From positions 1-7,700 of the forward strand of contig CALBZH010000417.1 in assembly GCA_937889795.1 (NCBI GenBank): a DNA stretch of 7,700 bases, written 5' to 3'. Both the position numbers and the translations under genes were made by a program. This DNA is from an uncultured Syntrophobacteraceae bacterium (GTDB lineage Bacteria > Desulfobacterota > Syntrophobacteria > Syntrophobacterales > Syntrophobacteraceae). The first letter of the stretch is position 1, and each line of letters starts with the position of its first letter. Positions 1 through 6,625 of the stretch are shown in pieces. The notes beneath the pieces are model-generated. The model searched no databases. It was not told where the DNA came from and saw nothing but the letters and a program-made list of their open reading frames with translations.

Positions 1-78
1 CCTGTTTAGCTTTGCAGTCATCGGTGAGGAGCGCATTTCAAAGAAACATGAGTTCGCCTTTCGATCAGGAGGGAGCAA

Positions 79-519
79 ATGGAGCTACCGGTTTACATCA
101 CCGTCGAAGAGGTCCAGCGGGTGTGCAGAGAGCTCGAGATCAGTGACTGGACTCAGAAGACCGACGGAAAAGTCACCACCGAAGAAGCCCGGATCATCCT
201 GAATGCGATCAATACGGGAGACATGAAGATCGACCTCGAAGATTTCCGAATCGGCCTGGAAGTCGAATTGGAGCATGGAACCCGGTTCAAGGAAGCCAAT
301 GTCACCAACAATCACCCCATTCTGACGGGCAAGATCGTGGTGGCTCACTTTGAAGAGATGCTGGATTACTATCAGAGGCTGGAAGTCGCGGAGATCGAAG
401 GGGACATCCTAAAAGCACTGGTGGCCCAGAATCACGCGAAGCTCGAAAAGTACACCCGGAAGCTTGTTGAGGCAAAGATCGCCCTGAGCAAAGCCGAAGC
501 CAAAGCGCTCGGAATGTAA
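79..519 (+). CDS. Small soluble protein resembling the DUF5661 type
   Basis: This 146-residue protein has no signal peptide or membrane segment, so it is probably cytoplasmic. The start is supported by AGGAGG at 67-72, six bases before the ATG. The central block at residues 57-100 is the recognisable part: an RIGLEVELEHG stretch, then NVTNN, then LTGKIVVAHF and DYYQRLE. From memory this pattern (an acidic ELEHG, NVTND, TGKIxxAHL, DYYxRL) is typical of small bacterial proteins grouped as DUF5661, whose function is unknown to me. Residues 101-146 are rich in Ala, Lys, Glu and Leu and look helical, possibly a short coiled coil; this tail may be specific to this protein. The gene stands alone on the plus strand and converges on a minus-strand gene, with a terminator 24 bases past its stop. 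That it is a real gene is nearly certain; the family name is less so. Confidence 0.88.
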   Translation: MELPVYITVEEVQRVCRELEISDWTQKTDGKVTTEEARIILNAINTGDMKIDLEDFRIGLEVELEHGTRFKEANVTNNHPILTGKIVVAHFEEMLDYYQRLEVAEIEGDILKALVAQNHAKLEKYTRKLVEAKIALSKAEAKALGM

Positions 520-542
520 CAATCGCAGCATCAGGAAAACCA

Positions 543-580
543 AAGAGCCCGGTCCCCCCGCAGAGGGACGGGCTTTTCGT
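543..580 (+). terminator. Rho-independent terminator between convergent genes
   Basis: The arms AGCCC plus GTCCC (546-550 and 552-556) pair with GGGAC plus GGGCT (565-574), giving ten base pairs with a single bulged G at 551 and an eight-base loop. A TTTT run follows at 574-577. It lies 24 bases after the stop of the plus-strand gene ending at 519. On the minus strand the hairpin is followed by a T-rich tract about 100 bases beyond the stop of the gene at 680-1120, so it may also work in that direction, less efficiently. The remainder of the gap (581-679) shows nothing I can name. Confidence 0.85.
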
Positions 581-679
581 TATGAGAAGTGAGCCAGGAG
601 CGGGCTCTGCGTCACTCCTCCACCCAAAAAACGCTTTCAGCGGCGTGTCATGATCGAAAACCGCTCTGAGCACACTCCG

Positions 680-1120
680 TTAGGGCGCGCTGGGACAGGA
701 AAGGGTGAGCGTCTTGAGGTCGAGCACAAGCTGCCTCTTGACGACGAACGCCGGGACTGTCTCCAGCTTCATCGTGGTAAGAGTCGATTTTGGAACATCG
801 TGCACATCAACCAGCACGGTCTGGGTGCCTTCCGGAACGTCGAACAGGCGAAACTCGAAGACGCCCGGGGCGCCATCGACCGGCACCGCCCTGGCTACGA
901 TGGAGGTTCCCGGGACATACACCAGAACCTGAAGATCAAGCGGATCGGCGAGCGAAATGCAGTCACCAGCACCCGTTAAGTCGATCCTGCCTTTGACATC
1001 TCCCGAATGCGTGATTCGGGACACGCCATTGATCTTTTCCGGCTTCGCCGCGTACGCGTCTCCAAGAGCAAAGACGCTGACACAGAGCATGATCACAACA
1101 ACTGATAGCACCTTCTTCAT
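680..1120 (-). CDS. Small secreted beta-rich protein of unknown function
   Basis: This protein is 146 residues long from the start chosen here. Residues 1-25 form a textbook Sec signal peptide: MKK, a hydrophobic core rich in Val and Leu, then a DAYAA cleavage region. The mature part of about 121 residues alternates short hydrophobic strands with turns and looks all-beta. A segment near the middle, GVFEFRLFDVPEGTQTVLVD, has the flavour of carboxypeptidase-regulatory-like beta sandwiches (FxFxxVPxGTYTLxV), but this is a weak resemblance. Two cysteines, Cys54 and Cys142 near the C-terminus, could form a disulfide after export. An ATG six bases upstream (1126) is in frame, but only one base separates it from AAGGAG, whereas the ATG at 1120 has a seven-base spacing. 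It lies downstream of the membrane fusion protein gene in the same orientation, 225 bases away, so co-transcription is possible but unproven. Function is unknown. Confidence 0.82.
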   Translation of the reverse strand: MKKVLSVVVIMLCVSVFALGDAYAAKPEKINGVSRITHSGDVKGRIDLTGAGDCISLADPLDLQVLVYVPGTSIVARAVPVDGAPGVFEFRLFDVPEGTQTVLVDVHDVPKSTLTTMKLETVPAFVVKRQLVLDLKTLTLSCPSAP

Positions 1121-1127
1121 AGCCATT

Positions 1128-1133
1128 CTCCTT
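1128..1133 (-). promoter_or_regulatory. Ribosome binding site that decides the start at 1120
   Basis: Read on the minus strand this is AAGGAG. The spacing to the ATG at 1126 is one base, too short for initiation, while the spacing to the ATG at 1120 is seven bases. This favours a protein beginning MKK rather than MAMKK. Confidence 0.7.
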
Positions 1134-1240
1134 TTCCCCGGACCATCATTACCGCCTTGGGCGACACCCCACGGCGCCCATCATCCCCGCCCGCGCAACC
1201 GGGCTCCCTCTAAGCGGGACCGATTCTCGCGAACGGCAGA

Positions 1241-1267
1241 TATTTCATTGGCATTTGCCCAAATGAA
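1241..1267. promoter_or_regulatory. AT-rich quasi-palindrome upstream of the secreted-protein gene
   Basis: The core at 1252-1265 is an inverted repeat, CATTT-GCCC-AAATG. The symmetry extends imperfectly outward, with TTTCATTGGC on one side and CAAATGAAT on the other. It stands out as AT-rich in a GC-rich gap (1127-1345), about 120-145 bases upstream of the ATG at 1120. A regulator-binding site is one reading. I see no convincing -35/-10 pair around it. Confidence 0.3.
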
Positions 1268-1309
1268 TCTACGGAACACAGACTGAGAGCTCGTGACGAT
1301 GCAGGGCAC

Positions 1310-1331
1310 ACATCCTGATGCCGAAGGATGT
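1310..1331 (-). other. Hairpin just downstream of the adaptor gene
   Basis: Perfect seven-base arms, ACATCCT and AGGATGT, flank an eight-base loop. The hairpin begins 14 bases after the stop codon of the minus-strand membrane fusion protein gene. No T-run follows in the direction of transcription, so it is not a standard intrinsic terminator. It could stabilise the 3' end of the transcript or slow the polymerase, or be chance. Confidence 0.35.
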
Positions 1332-1345
1332 CGAGCCACACCCCT

Positions 1346-2638
1346 TCAGCTTCCAACCTTCTCCAAGGCGCCGCCCCCCGGGCCCTGGCCTGCCCCTCCG
1401 GTCACCAGCCTGGCTCCCGATCGGTCCGACGTATCGATGGTCACGTGCAGCGAGCCCCCCACACGCAAAGGATACTCCGGCGGAGGGGGCTTGTCGAGCA
1501 GGATCCTTACGGGAATGCGCTGGACGACCTTGATCCAGTTCCCCGTAGCGTTCTCTGGAGGGAGCAGAGAAAACGCGGCCCCGGTCCCAGCCCGAATGCC
1601 GGCAACACGGCCATGGTAAACATGGCCGGGAAAGGTGTCCGCGGTAATTCTGACCTTCTGACCGATGCAGACATCTTCCAGCTGCGTCTCCTTGAGATTC
1701 GCTTCGACGTAGACATCTTGGAGAGGAACGATCGCCATGAGGGACTGCCCCGGCTGCACCCGCTCCCCCACCTGCACTCTGGCCTGGGCCACGTATCCGG
1801 TAATCGGCGCTCGGATGGTGCAGTACGAAAGGTTCAGATCGGCGGTTTCCAGCTCAGCAAGAAGCTCCGCCCGCCTGGCTTTCTGTGCGGCCAGCTTGTG
1901 ACGCTCAATCTCTCGACGCAACAGATCGCCCTTGAAGGTATCGAGCTGCGCCCTCGCACGGTCGACCTCCTGCATGGCGCCAGCCAAGGCAGCCCGGGAA
2001 GCCGCGACCTGGGCGTCCGAAGCTTCCACTTGCGATTTTGCCTTCTTGAAGGAAGTGCTCGTGCGGTCCCGCTGCTGTTCGGAGCTCGCCCCTTCATGAA
2101 GCAGGTTGGAATACCGATCGAGATCCCGCTTCGCATGGGAGAGGTCAGCCTGCACCCCCACTCGAAGTCGCTCATGCTCCTCCAGCCGGAACCGCGCCTC
2201 CCGCTCCTTGTCCTGAGCCAACTGAAGAGCCGCCTCCGCGGCTTGAACCTGCGACCGGGTCTGCACATCGATCTGCTGAATGGACACCTCAGCAACCTGG
2301 ATCTCCGCATCCAATCGAGCCACAGCTGCACGGCTCCTATCCACCACAACCTGGGAGTCAGCAGGATCCAGCTCCAATAGAACCGCTCCCTGTACAACCT
2401 TGTTGTCGTTTTCAACGTGTTTTTTCAGAACCGAGCCGACTACACGACTGCTGATGGCCGCACTGTCGGCCACAACGTAGGCGTTGTCCGTCGTCACCCG
2501 ATGCCGCACGAAAAAGAGCCAGTACACGACATACAGAGCCACGGCCACCAAGACCACGCCTGCACCGATCCGCAGCCTGGACCCTCTTCCCCGTGCATTC
2601 TGGTTTTGTTCAGCCGCGTCGCCTGCTCCGGTATCCAT
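1346..2638 (-). CDS. EmrA/HlyD-family membrane fusion protein (efflux adaptor)
   Basis: This 430-residue periplasmic adaptor would link an inner-membrane multidrug pump, usually an EmrB-type MFS transporter, to an outer-membrane channel. It has a short polar cytoplasmic head (1-23), one membrane helix (about 24-43), and then VTTDNAYV at 48-55, a hallmark of the EmrA branch. Half of a lipoyl-like domain follows (about 57-97). A long Gln-, Ala-, Glu- and Arg-rich coiled-coil hairpin spans about 98-266. The second lipoyl half includes RAPITGYV at 276-283 and VGERVQPGQ at 290-298. The beta barrel (about 307-400) includes EANLKETQL, PENATGNWIKVVQRIPVRI and a final VGGSLHVTIDT. At 430 residues it is somewhat longer than E. 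coli EmrA, mainly through a Gly-rich tail (about 402-430). The ATG at 2638 follows GGGGA by seven bases. No pump or outer-membrane gene lies next to it, which is odd because emrA and emrB are usually paired. Confidence 0.93.
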   Translation of the reverse strand: MDTGAGDAAEQNQNARGRGSRLRIGAGVVLVAVALYVVYWLFFVRHRVTTDNAYVVADSAAISSRVVGSVLKKHVENDNKVVQGAVLLELDPADSQVVVDRSRAAVARLDAEIQVAEVSIQQIDVQTRSQVQAAEAALQLAQDKEREARFRLEEHERLRVGVQADLSHAKRDLDRYSNLLHEGASSEQQRDRTSTSFKKAKSQVEASDAQVAASRAALAGAMQEVDRARAQLDTFKGDLLRREIERHKLAAQKARRAELLAELETADLNLSYCTIRAPITGYVAQARVQVGERVQPGQSLMAIVPLQDVYVEANLKETQLEDVCIGQKVRITADTFPGHVYHGRVAGIRAGTGAAFSLLPPENATGNWIKVVQRIPVRILLDKPPPPEYPLRVGGSLHVTIDTSDRSGARLVTGGAGQGPGGGALEKVGS

Positions 2639-2754
2639 CAAGATTCCCCGATTCGCCGTTTGAGCGTGAACGTTAGCGCAAGATCCACGATTCTCGCCTG
2701 CCTCCCACCGGCAGACGGCTGGCAGAGCAGATATTGCCTGCCAAGTCAGCCTTC

Positions 2755-2781
2755 CATATACCACAACTCGGGCTTTGTAAA
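2755..2781 (-). promoter_or_regulatory. Weak candidate sigma-70 promoter for the adaptor gene
   Basis: Read on the minus strand, TTTACA (2776-2781) and TATATG (2755-2760) resemble -35 and -10 boxes but are separated by only 15 bases. They lie in the 196-base gap (2639-2834) between the importer operon and the adaptor gene, about 120 bases ahead of its ATG. The position is sensible but the match is modest; nothing else in the gap is a better candidate. Confidence 0.25.
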
Positions 2782-2834
2782 CGGACTCGCCCCTGGCGCC
2801 CGCCGGAATCCGGGCACCCATGGATGGTGCCGCC

Positions 2835-3767
2835 TCAAAGTCTTCCAAGTGCAGAAGGCGCTCGCCGTCTTCCGACGTGAACGGCCAGCACCAGAAGACA
2901 CATTCCGTAAGGAACCGCAAGAAGACCCTGATGCGGTAGTCTCGGCCATGCCACGGCAAGCCAATCCGACAAGGCCTCGGCCCCTCCGAGAAGCAAGGTC
3001 GCCGGCAGGACCCCTTTGGGATTCCAGCGAGCGAGAATGAGTGCTGCGATTGCCAGGTAACCACGTCCCTGTGTCATGCGCTCCACGAATTGGGCCAAAG
3101 CTCCGATGGACAAGGAAGCCCCGCCGAGACCGGCGAGAAGCCCGCTGCAGAGAACCGCCCCGAACCGCACCCTTGCCACCTCGATCCCACAGGCTCTGGC
3201 TCCATCAGGGTCTTCCCCGCAGGCTCGGATCACCAATCCCAGCGCCATCTTCTGAAACACGAACAAGACCACCAGGGTGCACCCAACCGCCAGGAGAGCC
3301 GGCAGGGGCAAAGCGTCCAGGACACGGACCCCCCAAGCCGCCTCACCAGGGAAGCCCCCCCTGACATACTCGCCCACGCTCGGCAGACGCCCCACCGTAG
3401 GAGAGGTGCCATAAGCCTGGAACACTTGGTTAAGCAAGGTTCCGGTCGCTCCAGCCGCGAGAAGATTCAACGCGATAGAGCTCACGATCTGGTTGGCCCT
3501 GAGCGAGAGACAGGCGAGGGCATGCAGCGCGCCAAGCGCCATTCCGGCCATAGCCCCCCCAAGGAGGCCCCACCAGGGAGACCCGAATGCATGAGCGGCC
3601 CAGACTGCCCCGAAAGCGCCTGCCAGCATCATGCCTTCCAAGGCGAAGTTGATCACGCCGCTGGATTCCGACACGAGTCCACCAAGGCATGCAAACAAGA
3701 GCGGCGTGGCCCTCGCGAGGGCCGTCAAGGACCAATAGATGCATGCCGGGAGCCATTCGCCTGTCAT
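2835..3767 (-). CDS. ABC importer permease 2, NupQ/YufQ type
   Basis: This 310-residue integral membrane protein belongs to the BPD_transp_2 (LivH/LivM) permease superfamily and would form half of the inner-membrane channel with the permease encoded just upstream. Family-typical blocks are ATPLLFACLGGLVSESSGV at 20-38, followed by the INFALEGMMLAGA stretch at 39-51; RANQIVSSIALN at 90-101; the cytoplasmic ACGEDPDGARACGIEV loop (182-197) that should touch the ATPase; SGLLAGLGGASLS at 208-220; and GRGYLAIAALILARWNPKG at 234-252. Hydrophobic segments throughout suggest about eight to ten membrane helices, and the end is basic (GRRRAPSALGRL). The ATG at 3767 overlaps the upstream stop as ATGA, and AGAGG lies seven bases before it, so the two permeases are probably translationally coupled. 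The length fits the family. Nucleoside is the likeliest substrate class, by analogy only. Confidence 0.93.
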   Translation of the reverse strand: MTGEWLPACIYWSLTALARATPLLFACLGGLVSESSGVINFALEGMMLAGAFGAVWAAHAFGSPWWGLLGGAMAGMALGALHALACLSLRANQIVSSIALNLLAAGATGTLLNQVFQAYGTSPTVGRLPSVGEYVRGGFPGEAAWGVRVLDALPLPALLAVGCTLVVLFVFQKMALGLVIRACGEDPDGARACGIEVARVRFGAVLCSGLLAGLGGASLSIGALAQFVERMTQGRGYLAIAALILARWNPKGVLPATLLLGGAEALSDWLAVAWPRLPHQGLLAVPYGMCLLVLAVHVGRRRAPSALGRL

Positions 3768-4843
3768 GACTGCGCCTCTTCGCTCGCGCGCGGCCCCCCT
3801 GGAAGCCTCCCGAAAACCCTCTTCATCCAAGGCCAAACCGCGTCGATTCTTGCCTGACAAGCCACCGAAAGGAGCAGGACCGCTTGGATGATCCAGATAA
3901 GGCTGGGAGAGATGCTGAGACTCAACTGCAGCCACTTGTCCGCGGATCGAAGCATGGCCATCAGGAGGCCGCTGACGCATGACCAGCCGGGCGACCCGTT
4001 GGCCAGAAACGCGACCGTGATGCCGTCAAAGCCGTATCCTGGCGAAAAGGCCCGGTAAAACCGGTGATGCACCCCAAGGACTTCCAGCGTCCCTGCCAGC
4101 CCCGCAATGAATCCGCTCAAGAGGAACACCCGCCTTTGCCATCGTTCGGCCTCAATCCCCGAGACCCTCGCGGCCAAAGGGCCCATTCCGGTTGCTCTCA
4201 CCTCGAACCCCCACACCGTTCTTTCCAACCACACCTGGACAGCGACAACCAGGCCGAAGGCGATGAGAGGAGCCAGGCTCACGGCGGCGCCACGATCGAA
4301 TTCCCAAGACGGAAGGAAAGCCTGCCGGGCGACCAGGGCGGTCCTCCCAATGGCCGTTCCGTCTCCCAAGGGGCCGACCACGAGGAGGTCCGCAAGATGG
4401 AGAGCCAAGGTGTTCAGAATCAGCGTCGTCAAGACTTCATGGACGCGTTTTCGCCGGCGAAGCCAGAGCGCGGGCATGGCCCAGACGGCGCCGATCAGGC
4501 CCCCCAAAGCCAGGGTCGCCGGGATGAGCACCGCACCGCTCCATTCGCCTGCACGAGTCGCCAATGAGGCCGCAGCCAAGGCTCCGAGGGTCATCTGACC
4601 TTCGCAGCCGATGTTGAGCAGACCGGCGCGGTAGGCGACTGCGACCGCAAGTCCATTCAGAACCAAGGGCGTCACCTTGGCAAGGGTCGCGGCACTGGCT
4701 TGCGGAGACCCAAAGCTGCCTTCGATGACCGCCTTGACAAGCTCCCACGGTCCCACTCCCGCACCACGAGCGATGATGGCGCAGACCGCAAGACCCGTCG
4801 CGATTGCCAGCATACGTGAGGTTGTGGAATAGCGTACTGACAC
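3764..4843 (-). CDS. ABC importer permease 1, NupP/YufP type
   Basis: This 359-residue membrane protein of the BPD_transp_2 superfamily is the partner of the next permease. Diagnostic stretches are PLVLNGLAVAVAYRAGLLN (59-77) running into IGCEGQMTLGAL (78-89); EVLTTLILN (136-144); the cytoplasmic ATGMGPLAARVSGIEAERW loop (217-235), a probable contact with the ATPase; SGFIAGLAGTLEVLG (243-257); and GYGFDGITVAFLANGSP (269-285). In the known family the last block reads GYGFDGIAVALLGxxxP, so the match is strong. About ten membrane helices are likely. The GTG at 4843 is chosen because GGAG lies five bases upstream and the gene then begins 31 bases after the ATPase stop. An ATG at 4813 (residue 11) is the alternative. 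The open frame runs further upstream into the ATPase gene, but that part lacks membrane character. The C-terminal 30 residues are soluble and basic, then acidic. Confidence 0.92.
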   Translation of the reverse strand: MSVRYSTTSRMLAIATGLAVCAIIARGAGVGPWELVKAVIEGSFGSPQASAATLAKVTPLVLNGLAVAVAYRAGLLNIGCEGQMTLGALAAASLATRAGEWSGAVLIPATLALGGLIGAVWAMPALWLRRRKRVHEVLTTLILNTLALHLADLLVVGPLGDGTAIGRTALVARQAFLPSWEFDRGAAVSLAPLIAFGLVVAVQVWLERTVWGFEVRATGMGPLAARVSGIEAERWQRRVFLLSGFIAGLAGTLEVLGVHHRFYRAFSPGYGFDGITVAFLANGSPGWSCVSGLLMAMLRSADKWLQLSLSISPSLIWIIQAVLLLSVACQARIDAVWPWMKRVFGRLPGGPRASEEAQS

Positions 4844-4874
4844 CGATGCTCCGGCACGTAGGACGGTGAGTGAG

Positions 4875-6560
4875 CTAAGGACCTCCAAGCATCCAGCGGA
4901 CCAGCGTTTCGCGTCGCGCTTGGTTGGTATTCTGAACCCCCATGAGCGCTCCCCTGAACAGAACCCCAATCCGGTCACAGAGCTCAAACAATTCCTCAAG
5001 GTCATGAGAAATGACGAGAAACGACACACCCTGAGCTCGAAGCTCGTGGACCCGCGAGCGCAACTGTTTCTGCGCGAGAAGGTCCAACCCCCTCGAGGGC
5101 TGCTCCAGGAGCACGACCCGAGGCTTTCCTTCAAGAGCTCGGCACAGACCAAGCTTTTGGAGATTCCCGCCTGAAAGGCTGCTCGCTGGATAACCCAGGG
5201 CCGGATACCGCACGTCACCGGCACTGAGCATCGCCGATGCCCAACGGAAAACAGGCTTGCTGCGCAGCCACCCGTACCGTTGGAAGCGCATCTCGCGCTG
5301 GAGCCCGAGAAGGCAATTGTCCAACAGTGAAGCGGCCGGAAGCATGCCTTCGTCCGTGAGATTCGCCGGCAGCCACCGTAGTCCCCTCAACCGCCGGTCC
5401 CTCAAGGACATCCGGGTCACATCCTCACCCGCCAAGTGAATCCCTCCCTCGACCGCCGCCTCCAGTCCCGAGACAACGCGTGCAAGCGAACGTTGGCCAT
5501 TTCCGACAACGCCTCCAACGCCGAAGCTCTCCCCCTCCACCAACTCCAATGAAACCCGGTCCAGAGGACTCTCATCGGTCGAGACCTCCGACCGCACGCC
5601 ATCGAGACTCAAGGCTATTCTCGTGCCGCGGGAACCGACGGACCTCTCGTGCGGGCATGAGGACGTCCCTGCTCCCGCAGCGAGAGAAACAAGCTGACGG
5701 TTGTTTGGCGCTGGACCTCTCATCGCCCTGTCCTCTTCCTCCACGACAGGGGCGTGAGAGATGGAAAGTCGCGCGGCGTGTGCCCCTCCAAGCTCGTTGG
5801 CGGCTCGATCCGCTGGTGGCGAGCCGACAGCACCTCCATCCTCCGCAATCAGGCGCGCAATGCGTTCCCGAGTAACGTCGGCGGTCGCATAGGTGCCGAC
5901 GCAGCGCCCTTTGGAAAGAACGGACACCCGGTCAGCCAGGCTGAGAACTTCAGAGAGGCGATGACTCACGAAAAGGACGGTGTGATCTTTGAAGCGCAGG
6001 CCGCGGAGCAGGTCAAGCAGACGCTCCGCTTCCGGCGGCGCAAGGAGGCTCGTGGGCTCGTCAAGGACCAGCACGCTCGCATCCCGATAGAGCACGCGCA
6101 ACAACTGGATCTGCTGGCGATGCGCGAAGGCAAGCTCGCCCGCCCGCTGGTCAAGCGGAAGCTCGAATCCGAAGCGGGAGCACAACGCCTCGACCCGCGT
6201 GCGTGCCGCCGCGGGCCTGAGCAGGCGGAATAGGCCCGGGGGATGGCCGGCGAGCACGTTCTCCAGGGCCGTCAGTTGGGGGAATGTGTGGGGCTGCTGG
6301 CTCACTAGCCCCAGTCCGGCCTCTGCGGCCTGTCTCGGAGAACGGAATCGCGACTCACGTCCTCGAAGTGCAATGAATCCCTCGTCCGGCAGGAAATGGC
6401 CGCACAGGAGCTTCATGAGCGTCGATTTACCAGCCCCGTTCTCCCCGACGATGGCGTGAATCTCAGCTCGATGGACGTCAAAGCTGATCTCCCGGTTGGC
6501 CCAGAGGGAGCCAAACCGTTTGGAGACACTGCAAAACCGGATCTCGGGGCGATCATGCAC
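4875..6560 (-). CDS. Nucleoside-type ABC importer ATPase with two fused ATP-binding domains
   Basis: This 561-residue protein with two nucleotide-binding domains would power the importer on the cytoplasmic face of the membrane. Domain 1 has Walker A GENGAGKS (39-46, Lys45), a Q-loop at about Gln88, Walker B VLVLDE (163-168), and H-loop His200; its signature is degenerate (LAFAHRQQ, 143-150). Domain 2 has a degenerate Walker A (GVVGNGQR, 350-357, no Lys), a good signature (LSGGNLQK, 462-469), an altered Walker B (VVLLEQP, 482-488), and His519. The intact Walker A would therefore pair with the intact signature, giving one competent site; this is the pattern of RbsA/MglA/NupO proteins. The linker between domains (about 238-312) is long, acidic and Pro/Gly/Ala-rich, making the protein roughly 50 residues longer than usual. 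The GTG at 6560 gives the family's normal N-terminus; AAGGA lies upstream at a long 13-base spacing. A TTG overlapping the previous stop is possible but lacks a ribosome site. Confidence 0.93.
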   Translation of the reverse strand: MHDRPEIRFCSVSKRFGSLWANREISFDVHRAEIHAIVGENGAGKSTLMKLLCGHFLPDEGFIALRGRESRFRSPRQAAEAGLGLVSQQPHTFPQLTALENVLAGHPPGLFRLLRPAAARTRVEALCSRFGFELPLDQRAGELAFAHRQQIQLLRVLYRDASVLVLDEPTSLLAPPEAERLLDLLRGLRFKDHTVLFVSHRLSEVLSLADRVSVLSKGRCVGTYATADVTRERIARLIAEDGGAVGSPPADRAANELGGAHAARLSISHAPVVEEEDRAMRGPAPNNRQLVSLAAGAGTSSCPHERSVGSRGTRIALSLDGVRSEVSTDESPLDRVSLELVEGESFGVGGVVGNGQRSLARVVSGLEAAVEGGIHLAGEDVTRMSLRDRRLRGLRWLPANLTDEGMLPAASLLDNCLLGLQREMRFQRYGWLRSKPVFRWASAMLSAGDVRYPALGYPASSLSGGNLQKLGLCRALEGKPRVVLLEQPSRGLDLLAQKQLRSRVHELRAQGVSFLVISHDLEELFELCDRIGVLFRGALMGVQNTNQARRETLVRWMLGGP

Positions 6561-6625
6561 CGGTGGTATAAGATCCTTCGGATGACGTTCAGGTGATGAC
6601 GCGCATCTTACTTGCGGCGCCGTGC

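Noticed and set aside
1328..2380. A 350-residue open frame on the plus strand, antisense to the adaptor gene
   Set aside because: The translation is rich in Arg, Pro, Leu, His and Ser with no domain pattern, and the opposite strand encodes a clear EmrA-type protein. Such shadows are common in GC-rich genes.
2813..2831. Hairpin GGCACC/GGTGCC just after the stop of the second permease, considered as operon terminator
   Set aside because: It has only six base pairs and a seven-base loop, with no T-run in the direction of transcription. Its position is suggestive but the evidence is too thin to call.
2417..3040. Long plus-strand open frame across the adaptor start, the gap and the end of the second permease
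   Set aside because: It has low-complexity Pro/Arg/His-rich content, no ribosome site, and covers two genuine genes on the other strand.
3090..3857. A 255-residue plus-strand open frame antisense to the second permease
   Set aside because: Its composition is dominated by Gln, Arg, Pro, Gly and His, as expected of the reverse complement of a hydrophobic membrane protein; no recognisable domain.
4844..5224. Upstream extension of the first permease frame into the ATPase gene
   Set aside because: The extra residues lack membrane character and overlap domain 2 of the ATPase; the GTG at 4843 has its own ribosome site.
6581..6601. Direct repeat of GATGACG, spaced by 14 bases, between the binding-protein and ATPase genes
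   Set aside because: Seven bases repeated once in a short gap is readily expected by chance.
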